A stretch of 45,781 nucleotides of DNA. Origin: JAFDZW01 sp038229915. GTDB lineage: Bacteria; Bacteroidota; Ignavibacteria; Palsa-1295. Below, one piece after another: positions 1-9,280 of the stretch. The notes below the pieces were generated by a model. That model saw nothing but the letters and a program-made list of their open reading frames with translations, was not told where the DNA came from and did no database searches. The position numbers were made by a program, and so were the translations under genes. The stretch is from positions 1 through 45,781 of the forward strand of contig JBBRNY010000008.1 of the NCBI GenBank assembly GCA_038229915.1. Reading direction: 5' to 3'. How positions within the stretch are numbered: position 1 is the first letter of the stretch; every line of letters starts with the position of its first letter.

Positions 1-320
1 CGAACATCTTCACGTAGAGGGATTGCCGCAATATAAAGTTCTGGGTGACAATCTGTGGGTAGATCTTTCAGGCTATGAACAGCTATATCGACATGATTAG
101 AAAGTAGGGCTTGTTCTAATTCTGCCGTAAATAAGCCTTTCCCTCCGATGAGAGAGAGAGGGGAATCGAGAATTTGATCGCCGGTAGTTTTTACGATTTT
201 GATCGAGACATCAACATTTGTATATAATGATTCAAGCTGACCTTTGATGTGGTTGCTTTGCCAGAGTGCCAGTTCACTACCTCTTGATCCAATTATAATA
301 TTTTTTGTTGGTGAGTTCAT
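1..320 (-). CDS. hemC: Hydroxymethylbilane synthase (porphobilinogen deaminase), N-terminal part, cut by window edge
   Basis: Polymerises four porphobilinogen molecules into hydroxymethylbilane in cytosolic tetrapyrrole synthesis. Only the first 106 codons are inside the window, so the active-site cysteine that carries the dipyrromethane cofactor is not visible. Reading from an ATG at 320, the protein opens with the family features IIIGSRGSELALWQ, TTGDQILD, IGGKGLFTAELE and AVHSLKDLPT, the last holding the conserved lysine and aspartate of the active-site region. It starts 13 bases after hemA ends and is probably cotranscribed with it; hemA-hemC adjacency is common. Identification is secure; the gene continues beyond base 1. 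Confidence 0.93.
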   Translation of the reverse strand, partial: MNSPTKNIIIGSRGSELALWQSNHIKGQLESLYTNVDVSIKIVKTTGDQILDSPLSLIGGKGLFTAELEQALLSNHVDIAVHSLKDLPTDCHPELYIAAIPLREDV

Positions 321-333
321 TGTTTTGTTATCC

Positions 334-1656
334 TTATTTGTGTTCTTGGTGATTTTTATCACTATCAAGAGCAAAAAGGTTACGAATTATCTCAATCCTG
401 GCTTGTAGATCATCTTTACTTGTCCTTGGTTCTTTCAACATTACCGTTGGGGTATGTAATATCCTATTGAACATTTTACGTGTCATTTGATCAAATATTT
501 CATATTCCCCTTCAGAGAGTTTAGAGCGGTTTCGCTCTAATTCCTCCAATCGAATATGTTCGAATTGTTTCCGAAGTTCAGCGATAGTAGGACCCACTTC
601 AAGTCTTGAAAACAGATCAAGAAAATGTTCGAATTCTTCGGAGATTATTGACTTAATCTTTGGAATCTCTTCTTTTCTTTTTGACAAATTCCGGTCAATA
701 ATGGCTGAAAGATCATCAATATCCTTCAGAAAAACATTTGGTAGGGTTGCGATCAGCGGATCAATATCTCGTGGAACAGCGATGTCCATGAAAACAATAG
801 GATTGGGTTCTGTTCTTTTTTGCAATGCAGACTCAACATCCTTTTTTTTGATTACGATATCTGGACTCCCTGTAGAACTTACGACAATATCCACTTTTGC
901 AATGACATCGGGTATCTGCTCCAAAGAAATAGAACGGATGCGAACGGACGAACCGGCAGCTATTCGAATTCTATTCGCTAATTCATCAGCATTTGCAAGA
1001 GTCCTATTAGAGAGAATGATCGTACCAATATGACGTTCCGATAAATATAAGGCTGTTAATTCAGCTGTTTCTCCTGCGCCGACTATAAGAGCTGTTCTAC
1101 CGCGTAAATCATCATATACTTTTCGTGCAAATTCTACAGCCGCATAACTTATGGTTCCTGCTCCGTTGGTGATCGTTGTTTCATTCCTGACTCGCTTAGC
1201 AACGCGAAAAGCAACATGAGCTAATTTAGTCATGAATGTGCCACAAGCACCGACTTCTTCCGCTAAGCGGAATGAATCTTTAACTTGAGCAAAAATTTGT
1301 TGATCCCCGAGAATCTGAGAATCAATGGCAGATATCACCTCAAATAAATGTAAGATAGCATCACAGTAAGAAAGTCGTTCGAACTTCGGCCTAAGGAGCT
1401 CCCTGTCGGAAAGTTGAACATTCTTTGATTCTAATAAAAGATCAATGAGAAATTCTGATGAAATAACGTCGTTTGACGGACGGACATATATTTCCGATCG
1501 GTTGCACGTAGAAATGACAAGAGCCTCGTCAGTATATGAATCTTTTAAACGCTTTAGTAATATTCGAATCTCATCCGGCGCAAGCGCAACCACCTCGCGA
1601 TACTCTACTGGTACCGAGTGATGTGAAATGCTAACGGCGATAAGCTTGGAAGGCAT
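334..1656 (-). CDS. hemA: Glutamyl-tRNA reductase
   Basis: Reduces glutamyl-tRNA(Glu) with NADPH to glutamate-1-semialdehyde, the first committed step of C5-pathway tetrapyrrole synthesis. The 440-residue length is normal. Visible: the N-terminal catalytic segment STCNRSEIY with nucleophile Cys51; the LGDQQIFAQVKDS stretch; a Rossmann NADPH-binding motif LIVGAGETAELTA near residues 190-203; and a C-terminal dimerisation helix rich in charged residues (about 340-420). The ATG start lies two bases after the stop of the upstream ccsA/hemX-like gene, so the two are almost certainly on one transcript, with hemC following. The order hemX/ccsA-like, hemA, hemC is seen in many bacteria. Confidence 0.97.
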   Translation of the reverse strand: MPSKLIAVSISHHSVPVEYREVVALAPDEIRILLKRLKDSYTDEALVISTCNRSEIYVRPSNDVISSEFLIDLLLESKNVQLSDRELLRPKFERLSYCDAILHLFEVISAIDSQILGDQQIFAQVKDSFRLAEEVGACGTFMTKLAHVAFRVAKRVRNETTITNGAGTISYAAVEFARKVYDDLRGRTALIVGAGETAELTALYLSERHIGTIILSNRTLANADELANRIRIAAGSSVRIRSISLEQIPDVIAKVDIVVSSTGSPDIVIKKKDVESALQKRTEPNPIVFMDIAVPRDIDPLIATLPNVFLKDIDDLSAIIDRNLSKRKEEIPKIKSIISEEFEHFLDLFSRLEVGPTIAELRKQFEHIRLEELERNRSKLSEGEYEIFDQMTRKMFNRILHTPTVMLKEPRTSKDDLQARIEIIRNLFALDSDKNHQEHK

Positions 1657-1658
1657 AA

Positions 1659-2504
1659 TTATAAGAAGTTATGATACTCCGTTCCAAAAGCATTTACTAT
1701 AGTCATCGATAGCAATGTCAAAATATAGCCTGACATCCATATTATTACGAGTTTTCTTCCCTCTACTTTCATTATTCTCCTTAGAATCAGTGTCAAACCA
1801 AAAACAAACCAAACCAGAAGTGTTGCTATAGTTTTTGGGTCTTTTAAATACGATCTCGTTTCCTCAATGGAAAAATTATTATGCAACAATACAATTCCAA
1901 ACACAATTGAGATACTTAAAAAAATAAAACCTACTAATAATGCTCGAAGACCATATCGTTCTAGTTTTGATAAGCTCGGTAGTTCATTGAACAGTTTTCC
2001 AAAACGATTTTTTTGCATGGTGCGATACAAGATTAGATATAAAGAACCATAGATGGTTGAAAGTGTCAAAGCAGCGTATCCAAAGACAATGCTTGCTACA
2101 TGAATATTAAATGAAGGATCAAGAAAGATCGGATTAATCGATGATGAGGTATCGCGATTGATAGCAATTGAAGAGATGAGTTGGAATAAGAATGCAACAG
2201 CCATAATCATTATCCCCGTGCCGACAGTCGTATTATCTGGTCGGGCTTCCACAATAATATATGTGACAAGCATTGTAAAGGCAATAAGCGAAAAGATCTC
2301 TGAAGCTGTCGTAAGAAGACAATGACCCATTGTCAGGGTGTAGGTACCAATATATATGGCATGGACCACAGCAGTAGAAACGGTAAGAATAAAAAGAGCT
2401 TTATGAGAGACTAATTGCTTGAAAAACATAGTCATCCCACAACCGAAGAGAAGTCCGTAAAGAAGGAGTAGAATCGTTTGTAATATACTATTTATGCTTA
2501 CCAT
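1659..2504 (-). CDS. CcsA/HemX-like cytochrome c assembly membrane protein
   Basis: Polytopic membrane protein of 281 residues with about eight predicted hydrophobic segments and no signal peptide. The C-terminal part carries the CcsA/HemX-type block DPKTIATLLVWFVFG followed by a last transmembrane helix and scattered histidines. CcsA (ResC) proteins handle heme for cytochrome c maturation; HemX is a related protein encoded beside hemA that in Bacillus affects GluTR abundance. The position directly before hemA (two-base gap) favours the HemX role, but the family alone cannot distinguish heme export from GluTR control. No ResB/Ccs1 partner is in the window. Family assignment is good; exact function is uncertain, so no symbol is given. 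Confidence 0.8.
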   Translation of the reverse strand: MVSINSILQTILLLLYGLLFGCGMTMFFKQLVSHKALFILTVSTAVVHAIYIGTYTLTMGHCLLTTASEIFSLIAFTMLVTYIIVEARPDNTTVGTGIMIMAVAFLFQLISSIAINRDTSSSINPIFLDPSFNIHVASIVFGYAALTLSTIYGSLYLILYRTMQKNRFGKLFNELPSLSKLERYGLRALLVGFIFLSISIVFGIVLLHNNFSIEETRSYLKDPKTIATLLVWFVFGLTLILRRIMKVEGRKLVIIWMSGYILTLLSMTIVNAFGTEYHNFL

Positions 2505-2558
2505 TAGTCCTCAAACAGCATTTTTTTTGCAAACATTCAGCTAAGTGGCTTCAGTAAT

Positions 2559-3581
2559 TTATACCAAATTATTTGAGATTACATATTCAGCAATTTGCAC
2601 TGCATTCAATGCCGCACCTTTTCGAAGTTGATCACCGCTAACAAATAGATCAATAGCATTTGGGTTGCTGATGTCATTTCTAATACGTCCGACAAGAATA
2701 TCATCACCACCAGATGCCTCAAGAGGCATAGGAAAAAAGTTTTGTTTTCGGTCATCAACAAGCTTAACCCCTGGTGCTTTAATTATGGCATCTCTGATCA
2801 TCTCTATTGTAGGCCGACCTGTGTTAAACTCAATATTAATGCTTTCACTATGCGCTCGTTGAACAGGCACCCGAATACAAGTAGCTGTGATAGCTAAAGT
2901 TGGAGAATGAAGAATCTTCTGTGATTCATGGATCAATTTCCACTCTTCTCCATTATATCCTTCTTCATTAATTGGAGTGTTGTGACTAAACAGATTAGAT
3001 GCGATCTGGTATGGGAGCACCTTTATTGTAGTTGGAAATCCCTCAACTATTTCTTTAGTTTGTCGCTCCAATTCAGCTAAAGCCTGAGCCCCTGCACCGC
3101 TAACGGCTTGATAGGTAGATACGACTATTCTTTTAATAGGTTGTAGTGCCCGGATTGGATTAATCGCCATCAACATAACAATCGCCGAGCAGTTTGGTAC
3201 AGCAATAAGACCGTAGTGCTTTTTGCAATCATCTCCGTTAATTTCCGGAATAACAAGGGGGACATCATCGTCCATCCGATATGCTGACGAATTATCTATT
3301 ATCAAACAACCGGCTACTTTTGCCGCTTTACGAAAGTCTTTAGTAATTGAACTTCCAGCACTAAAAAGTGCAATATCAAGATCTGAAAAAATATTAGACT
3401 CTAATAACTCGACATCTATTTTGTTATTCTTGCAATGCACCGTTTTGCCAACTGATCGCGAACTGGCGAAAGCACGGATTGAAGTGTAAGGAAAATTCCT
3501 TTGTTCAAGCACACGAAACATTTCTTGACCAACGGCTCCTGTCGCTCCAATAACTCCAAGTCTTAAAGTATTTGGTGTCAT
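2559..3581 (-). CDS. asd: Aspartate-semialdehyde dehydrogenase
   Basis: Converts aspartyl-4-phosphate to aspartate-4-semialdehyde with NADPH, the branch point to lysine/diaminopimelate, threonine and methionine. The 340 residues fit the family. Visible: N-terminal Rossmann motif VIGATGAVGQEM; FSAGSS segment; active-site cysteine 131 in VPNCSAIV (usually NPNCST); the loop YQAVSGAGAQA; and the substrate-binding histidine in RVPVQRAHSE. The ATG overlaps the lysA stop by four bases (ATGA), a sign of translational coupling. The pairing with lysA puts two diaminopimelate/lysine steps together. The substitution of VPNCSA for NPNCST around the cysteine is a mild variation. Confidence 0.96.
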   Translation of the reverse strand: MTPNTLRLGVIGATGAVGQEMFRVLEQRNFPYTSIRAFASSRSVGKTVHCKNNKIDVELLESNIFSDLDIALFSAGSSITKDFRKAAKVAGCLIIDNSSAYRMDDDVPLVIPEINGDDCKKHYGLIAVPNCSAIVMLMAINPIRALQPIKRIVVSTYQAVSGAGAQALAELERQTKEIVEGFPTTIKVLPYQIASNLFSHNTPINEEGYNGEEWKLIHESQKILHSPTLAITATCIRVPVQRAHSESINIEFNTGRPTIEMIRDAIIKAPGVKLVDDRKQNFFPMPLEASGGDDILVGRIRNDISNPNAIDLFVSGDQLRKGAALNAVQIAEYVISNNLV

Positions 3582-4879
3582 AAAATATCTTCAATAGTCT
3601 GTCGTTTACGAATGATTCTTACTGAACTTCCATCAACTAATACTTCTGCCGCTTTAGGACGAAGATTATAGTTTGATGAAAGAGAAAAACCGTATGCTCC
3701 GGCACACATTATCGCAAGCATATCGGATCTATTCATTGTTGGTAGATCGCGATCAAGAGCCATAAAATCTCCTGTTTCACATATTGGACCTACAACACTT
3801 GCAAGCTGAATTTCTAGATTATCAGAAATTGATAGTGGTACTATCTGATGATATGCCCCATAAAGACTTGGGCGGATGAGATCGTTCATTGCCGTATCTA
3901 CGATCAAGAATGTGCGCATTGTATTGGACTTTGTATATAGTACTTTGCTTACTAGAATACAAGTGTCGGCTATGATAGCTCTTCCAGGTTCAATAGTAAG
4001 TTCAATATCCATCCCTTCAAACACTTTTGTAATACTATCAAAAAATTCTTGATGTGTTGGGATACTCGAATCCTTAGCATCACTCTCAAAAGGGATGTTT
4101 GGATGTGTGATAATATTATGGTATTGAATTCCTCTCCCGCCACCTAAATCAAGATATTTTAAATTGACGGATGTTTCTTCTTGAAGCTTTGTAATGAGAT
4201 CTTTAATCGATTTTGCAGCATCGACAAATGGAGTAAAGTCAGTGATCTGTGAACCAATATGTGTGTGTAATCCAATAATATCTAATCCAGGGGTTTGATT
4301 GGTCTTTATAAGTTCAAACACTTGATCTATATCAATGCCAAATTTATTTTCCAGCAACCCAGTAGAAATATAAGGATGAGTCTTTGCATCAACATGAGGG
4401 TTAATGCGAATATATATTGGGGCAACAACATCAAGTGCAATAGCATGTTGACGAACAACTTCTAACTCTTGTGCGCTTTCAACGACGATGGCTTTTATCT
4501 TTGTACGGAGTGCAAGGTCAATTTCGCTATCAGTTTTACCTGGACCATCAAAAGTAATTTGTTCAGGAGGGAATCCTGCTTTTAGTGCAGCTTGTAGCTC
4601 GCCAGAACTAACGACTGAGGCTCCTACATTTTGAGCAGAGATAATTTTAAGTAATTCTATATTTGAATTTGCCTTCAATGCATACGAAATTTTCCAAGGA
4701 TGCCCCGTATCCACCGCGGCTTTTTTAAAGGCATTGATATTGTTGAGCAGGCGTTGTTTAGAATATACAAAAAGTGGAGTGCCAAACTGGTCGGCGATCT
4801 CACTGATGTCCAAGTCTTCGCAAAATAATACTTCACCTGAAGTATTTGATCTCTGATAAAAAAAAGGAAAGTGGCTCAA
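3578..4879 (-). CDS. lysA: Diaminopimelate decarboxylase
   Basis: PLP-dependent fold-type III enzyme that decarboxylates meso-diaminopimelate to L-lysine. The 433 residues match the family. Visible: PLP-binding lysine in SYALKANSN, HTHIGSQI, LDLGGGRGI, EPGRAI, and the C-terminal CETGDF and CAGAYGFS blocks, where the cysteine and tyrosine come from the partner subunit's active site. No ATG exists near the N-terminus; the reading frame must start at the TTG at 4879, four bases after the serS stop. The end overlaps asd by four bases. Placed between serS and asd in a compact minus-strand run. Confidence 0.95.
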   Translation of the reverse strand: MSHFPFFYQRSNTSGEVLFCEDLDISEIADQFGTPLFVYSKQRLLNNINAFKKAAVDTGHPWKISYALKANSNIELLKIISAQNVGASVVSSGELQAALKAGFPPEQITFDGPGKTDSEIDLALRTKIKAIVVESAQELEVVRQHAIALDVVAPIYIRINPHVDAKTHPYISTGLLENKFGIDIDQVFELIKTNQTPGLDIIGLHTHIGSQITDFTPFVDAAKSIKDLITKLQEETSVNLKYLDLGGGRGIQYHNIITHPNIPFESDAKDSSIPTHQEFFDSITKVFEGMDIELTIEPGRAIIADTCILVSKVLYTKSNTMRTFLIVDTAMNDLIRPSLYGAYHQIVPLSISDNLEIQLASVVGPICETGDFMALDRDLPTMNRSDMLAIMCAGAYGFSLSSNYNLRPKAAEVLVDGSSVRIIRKRQTIEDIL

Positions 4880-4883
4880 GAGT

Positions 4884-6164
4884 TTATTGTATTGATGTAT
4901 AGGTTAAATAACGATGCAAGACTTGAGGAATCTTAATCGACCCATCGGCTTGTTGATGATTCTCAAGTAATGCCACCATTAGTCTGCTCGTTGCGAGTCC
5001 ACTGCCATTGATAGTATGTACAAATTCCGGTTTAGACTTGGGATCGCGCTTAAATCGAATGTTCGCTCGTCGTGCTTGGAAAGCTTCGAAGTTAGAGCAA
5101 CTTGATGCCTCAAGAAATTTACCTTCGATTGGAGCCCAGACCTCAAGGTCATAGGTTTTTGCACTTGCAAAACTTGTATCAGCGTCACAAAGTAAAAGAC
5201 GACGATAGGGAATTTCAAGTAGTTCAAGAATTCGTTCAGCATCAGATACAAGCATTTCAAATTCATCATAACTTGATTCGGGAGTGACAAATTTTACAAG
5301 TTCTACCTTGTTAAATTCATGGACTCGAAGGAAGCCTCTAGTATCCTTTCCATAAGAACCAGCCTCTCGTCGGAAACACGCGCTAAAGCCAGAATATTTT
5401 ATCGGCAATTGATCGCCGGTTAATGTTTCGTTACGGTATATATTGGTGATAGGTACTTCAGCCGTTGGAATAGCAAAAAGATCATCCTCATTCATATAAT
5501 AAAGCTGATCCCGAAATTTAGGAAGATTCCCGGTACCTCGGAGCGACTCCTCATTTGTAAAAAATGGTGGGAGAACTTCGGTGTAACCGTGCGATCCTGT
5601 ATGAGTATCAAGCATGAAGTTGATAAGCGCACGTTCCAGTGCCGCACCTCGTCCTGTATAGAGAGGGAAACCTGCCCCGGTAATTTTGGCACCTCGCTGA
5701 AAATCGAATAAAGAATATTTCTCTCCGATTTGAAGGTGATCGAGTCCTTTTCGCTTTTCAAAGGAGTCGTTAGCTTCTTCTGGTGCCCAACGTTTTACTT
5801 CGACATTACTTGTCGCATCGACACCATGAGGAACAGAAGAATGGGGAATATTCGGAATGGTATCAAGTAGGGATGATAAATTTTCTTCGATTGCCCGAAG
5901 ATCAAGATCAAGATTGGTTATCTCATCACTGACCACTTTCATCTCGGCAATGACGTCATCAGCACTTTCCTTATTCCTTTTTAAGCGGGCTACCTCTTCA
6001 GAAACGGTATTCCTCTTATTTTTCAAAACCTCGACGCGAGATATGATTGCACGACGTTTGCTGTCTAATTCAAGAACGACATCAATTACGTCTTCACATC
6101 GTTTTGCGACAGATGCCGCTTTCACCACATCCGCTTGCTCACGGATGATTTTAATATCGAGCAT
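4884..6164 (-). CDS. serS: Seryl-tRNA synthetase
   Basis: Class II aminoacyl-tRNA synthetase charging tRNA(Ser), and tRNA(Sec) where present. I place the start at the ATG at 6164 (426 residues), because the conserved N-terminus MLDIKIIRE begins there; the open frame extends 34 codons upstream but that part has no family resemblance. Visible: an N-terminal antiparallel coiled-coil arm (about 25-100) that grips the tRNA long arm; motif 2 around FRREAGSYGKDTRG followed by RVHEFNKVE; and motif 3 GSGLATSRLMVALLEN near the C-terminus. It heads the serS-lysA-asd-ccsA-hemA-hemC run. Confidence 0.96.
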   Translation of the reverse strand: MLDIKIIREQADVVKAASVAKRCEDVIDVVLELDSKRRAIISRVEVLKNKRNTVSEEVARLKRNKESADDVIAEMKVVSDEITNLDLDLRAIEENLSSLLDTIPNIPHSSVPHGVDATSNVEVKRWAPEEANDSFEKRKGLDHLQIGEKYSLFDFQRGAKITGAGFPLYTGRGAALERALINFMLDTHTGSHGYTEVLPPFFTNEESLRGTGNLPKFRDQLYYMNEDDLFAIPTAEVPITNIYRNETLTGDQLPIKYSGFSACFRREAGSYGKDTRGFLRVHEFNKVELVKFVTPESSYDEFEMLVSDAERILELLEIPYRRLLLCDADTSFASAKTYDLEVWAPIEGKFLEASSCSNFEAFQARRANIRFKRDPKSKPEFVHTINGSGLATSRLMVALLENHQQADGSIKIPQVLHRYLTYTSIQ

Positions 6165-6243
6165 GGAATAAAATATAGTTGATTGAGTTCCTTCAACACT
6201 ATATGAAGCAATATTGCTCCGAAACAATGAAGCAGTATATACT

Positions 6244-7704
6244 TTATTTTTGTGGTACAAACACAAAAATCGTTGTCTCGTCCGATACGTGAGGCTTGTT
6301 AAGATTTATTCTTTCTTCAATAAGTCTATATCCTGGGAAAGTATCTTGGAAGTCATCGAGTATGTAACTCCAATGCTGATTCGAGAGTGCAGTGTCAAGA
6401 TCGGATTGAAGTTGACGAGCAACGGAGTCTCCAACTAATAGAACGTCGCCAAAGGCTCTTAGCTCGGCGTAAGGTTTCTTTCCGACACTCCGAGGCATAA
6501 AGCCATGATAAGGTATCCAGACTTCACCTTGCAACGGTGCGATTGATGCAAGAAATTCTTCTTGATGAACAATATCCGATTCTTTTGCGAGATTTCTTGG
6601 ATCGCTAAAAGGGTTAGACAATAAAAATAACAGCTGTATCGGAATAAGCCATTTTGCTGCTGTAGCGTACTTTCTATTTTTGGCTAATTGATTAACTGCT
6701 ACTGGCAAGAATATAGCACAGCCAATTGCAGCAGGCAATAACACATTGTGAGCCCCACCCTCATTTAATATTCCAATAAATCCCGCACCTAATCCTGCTG
6801 CAAAGAAAAGAGCAACAAACCCGATAAAATTTTCTTCTTTTTTTCTTATCCCCTTGACAAAATATCGTAAAGCAGGGATACTCAGTAAAGCTGTGGTAAG
6901 CCAACAACGGAAAAGTATGTAAACAAAAAAACCATCGATTGCAAAATTCCACCTTAAAGTCTTTCTTTTTGCTTCAGGTATCAACACGGCATAGTAATGA
7001 TACCAACCATTGTATATTAAATCAAGACCAAATGTCCCCGCAAGGGTCAATAACGAGAATACACTGCAAAATACTAAAGACGCTTTCCAACCACGGGCAA
7101 CAATCAAGTATAAGACAATACCCGGTGCAAAAAGAAGAGCAGTTTGTTTAGTGAAATAGCTTAAAACCAGTGCCAGAACACCCAGCAGTAAGCCTAAGGT
7201 TGATTTACAGTAATAGATTGTTACTATTGATACCAAGAGCAAAGTAGCGAAAAGGGTATCAACTCGTGCGGCTTCTAAACAATATCCGATCTTTCCGTAG
7301 GCTCCAATGAATAAGCCTACCGCAACTACCCCATACTGAAGGCTATTTGTTTCTCTCCTAACCACCTTATATAGAATGGTGCAAATTGCTATAGTGGATA
7401 ATACCGAAGGAATTCTTGCTGTCACGAACGATAATCCTGATATTGAGGTAAATGCCGCCGTCAAGTAATAGTAAAATGGCTGGTAGAGCCATGGGACATA
7501 TTCGATGCTCGGCTTACAATATAGAGGCTTATTAGCCATGATTCTCCACAATTGATCAAGAATAGATCCTTCCATCCAGAGTAGCTCATAGGGATAGAGA
7601 AAACGGGGAATAGCAACTAAAAGGAAAATAACAATGCCTATAGCGATAAATGCATAGGTTGCAATGACTGGAATACTCCCGATATACCTCTTTATTGTGC
7701 TCAT
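6244..7704 (-). CDS. Glycosyltransferase family 39-like integral membrane protein
   Basis: About 486 residues if it starts at the ATG at 7704; an in-frame extension to 7833 exists but is unlike a normal N-terminus. It has about ten to twelve hydrophobic segments. Right after the first one (about 8-30) comes an acidic periplasmic loop ELLWMEGSI, then WLYQPFYYYLTA, the layout of GT-C enzymes (GT39/ArnT/PMT-like) that use lipid-linked sugars. The C-terminal 100 residues form a soluble domain. The acceptor and sugar donor cannot be told from sequence, and no polysaccharide genes are nearby. It ends 79 bases before serS starts and may share its transcript. Confidence 0.68.
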   Translation of the reverse strand: MSTIKRYIGSIPVIATYAFIAIGIVIFLLVAIPRFLYPYELLWMEGSILDQLWRIMANKPLYCKPSIEYVPWLYQPFYYYLTAAFTSISGLSFVTARIPSVLSTIAICTILYKVVRRETNSLQYGVVAVGLFIGAYGKIGYCLEAARVDTLFATLLLVSIVTIYYCKSTLGLLLGVLALVLSYFTKQTALLFAPGIVLYLIVARGWKASLVFCSVFSLLTLAGTFGLDLIYNGWYHYYAVLIPEAKRKTLRWNFAIDGFFVYILFRCWLTTALLSIPALRYFVKGIRKKEENFIGFVALFFAAGLGAGFIGILNEGGAHNVLLPAAIGCAIFLPVAVNQLAKNRKYATAAKWLIPIQLLFLLSNPFSDPRNLAKESDIVHQEEFLASIAPLQGEVWIPYHGFMPRSVGKKPYAELRAFGDVLLVGDSVARQLQSDLDTALSNQHWSYILDDFQDTFPGYRLIEERINLNKPHVSDETTIFVFVPQK

Positions 7705-8059
7705 CGACACGAATTTACGGTTAATTTCCAAAAATATCCATAAAAGAGTGAAATAATGAGATTTATATAGAAACTGTGAAACTCTTTGGATATGGTATCC
7801 GTTATCTCCGCGCTCCATAAAACGGGCAAACACGTTCGCCGCTGCTATCCGGAAGCGTTAACGAGCAAACAGTCGGGAGGATCTACTGCTGACATGTGCT
7901 TGTAAACTTGTTTTCATCCGAGCGCTAAGCAAGCGAACATTTCAGATAAACGCAAGTTTATCTCGAACATACAAAAAGAGTTTTTATTTGCAACTTCATG
8001 CCTGAGCAAGACACTTGTCTGTCTCGGCGTGCGATTTCACTTCTAATTCTGAGACTACA
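7705..8059. other. Intergenic region between the divergent GT39-like gene and tuf
   Basis: This 355-base stretch should hold the promoter for the whole tuf-ribosomal run and that of the minus-strand glycosyltransferase. No tRNA, no good small ORF and no confident -35/-10 pair was recognised by eye. The segment near tuf contains a hairpin at 8000-8028, listed separately. The in-frame extension of the glycosyltransferase (to 7833) covers part of it but looks non-coding. Confidence 0.6.
8000..8028 (+). promoter_or_regulatory. Imperfect hairpin in the tuf 5' leader
   Basis: GCC, GAG and AGAC pair with GTCT, CTC and GGC around an ACTT loop, with a bulged T and a 2x2 internal loop. It lies 31 bases before the tuf ATG. 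No T-run follows, so it is not a terminator; it could be an RNA leader element, or chance. Confidence 0.3.
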
Positions 8060-9268
8060 ATGGCTAAAGAGAAATTTGAACGTAATAAACCCCACGTCAA
8101 TATTGGTACGATCGGGCACGTTGATCACGGCAAGACAACCTTGACCGCAGCCATTACGATGGCGTTGGCAAAGAAAATGACGGGCGTTGCGATCCGTTCT
8201 TTTGATTCGATTGATAACGCTCCTGAAGAGCGCGAGCGCGGTATCACTATCGCTACAGCTCACGTTGAGTATGAGACAGCTGCTCGCCATTACGCACACG
8301 TTGACTGCCCAGGCCATGCTGATTACGTAAAAAACATGATCACTGGTGCTGCTCAGATGGACGGAGCTATCCTTGTTTGCGCAGCGACTGACGGCCCGAT
8401 GCCGCAGACACGCGAGCACATCCTTCTTGCTCGTCAGGTCGGTGTGCCTCGTATCGTTGTGTTCTTGAACAAATGCGATATCGCAGATCCTGAATTGTTA
8501 GAGCTCGTTGAGTTGGAGCTTCGTGAGTTGCTCACGAAATATGAATTCCCTGGAGATGATATTCCGATCATCCGTGGTTCAGCGTTGCAGGCCTTGAACG
8601 CTGGTTCAGAGCCAACTTCAACAACAGACGATGAGCGTTTGAAGTGTATCTATGAATTGATGGATGCCGTTGATACGTACATCCCAACACCAGAGCGTGC
8701 TGTTGATAAGCCGTTCTTGATGTCTATTGAAGACGTTTTCTCGATCACTGGTCGTGGTACCGTTGGTACCGGCCGTGTCGAGCGTGGACGTGTAAAAATT
8801 GGCGACGAAGTTGAACTCGTTGGTCTTGGCCACCAGAAGAAGTCCGTTGTGACCGGTGTCGAAATGTTCCGTAAGGAGATGGAAGATGCTATGGCTGGCG
8901 ATAATATTGGTATTCTTTTGCGTGGTGTTGAAAAGAATGATATCGAGCGTGGTATGGTCGTTGCAAAGCCTGGTTCGATTACACCACATACCAACTTCTC
9001 TGCAAAAATTTACGTACTTGGAAAAGAAGAAGGCGGACGTCACACTCCGTTCTTCAATGGCTACCGCCCGCAGTTCTACTTCCGTACTACTGACGTAACA
9101 GGTGTTGCTACTCTTCCAACCGGTGTGGACATGGTTATGCCTGGTGATAACGTTGAGTTGGCTATCGAGCTAATTACTCCTATCGCTATGGAAGAAGGAC
9201 TTCGCTTCGCTATCCGCGAAGGCGGACGTACCGTCGGAGCAGGTGTCGTTGACAAGATCACGAAATAA
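8060..9268 (+). CDS. tuf: Translation elongation factor Tu
   Basis: GTPase that delivers aminoacyl-tRNA to the ribosomal A site. The start is the ATG at 8060 (402 residues, MAKEKFERNKPH); the 15 codons upstream in frame are not conserved. Visible: G1 GHVDHGKT at residues 19-26, the switch I region RGITIATAHVEYE, G3 DCPGHADY, G4 NKCD, then domains II and III with GTGRVERG and the C-terminal GGRTVGAGVV. Codons look strongly biased as expected for a very highly expressed gene. rpsL, rpsG and fusA, the usual upstream neighbours in the str operon, are absent: the neighbour is a divergent glycosyltransferase. rpsJ follows after a terminator-like hairpin. Confidence 0.98.
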   Translation: MAKEKFERNKPHVNIGTIGHVDHGKTTLTAAITMALAKKMTGVAIRSFDSIDNAPEERERGITIATAHVEYETAARHYAHVDCPGHADYVKNMITGAAQMDGAILVCAATDGPMPQTREHILLARQVGVPRIVVFLNKCDIADPELLELVELELRELLTKYEFPGDDIPIIRGSALQALNAGSEPTSTTDDERLKCIYELMDAVDTYIPTPERAVDKPFLMSIEDVFSITGRGTVGTGRVERGRVKIGDEVELVGLGHQKKSVVTGVEMFRKEMEDAMAGDNIGILLRGVEKNDIERGMVVAKPGSITPHTNFSAKIYVLGKEEGGRHTPFFNGYRPQFYFRTTDVTGVATLPTGVDMVMPGDNVELAIELITPIAMEEGLRFAIREGGRTVGAGVVDKITK

Positions 9269-9280
9269 GTATTGATGTAG

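Noticed and set aside
6165..6266. N-terminal extension of serS
   Set aside because: The 34 extra codons have no resemblance to the family; the ATG at 6164 matches the conserved N-terminus.
7705..7833. N-terminal extension of the GT39-like gene
   Set aside because: It precedes the first membrane helix, has no recognised signal and the ATG at 7704 fits better.
7834..8059. Possible tRNA or small RNA before tuf
   Set aside because: No T-loop signature or cloverleaf could be found; only a weak hairpin remains.
8618..9043. Minus-strand open frame inside tuf
   Set aside because: It is a shadow of the highly conserved tuf coding sequence and has no family resemblance.
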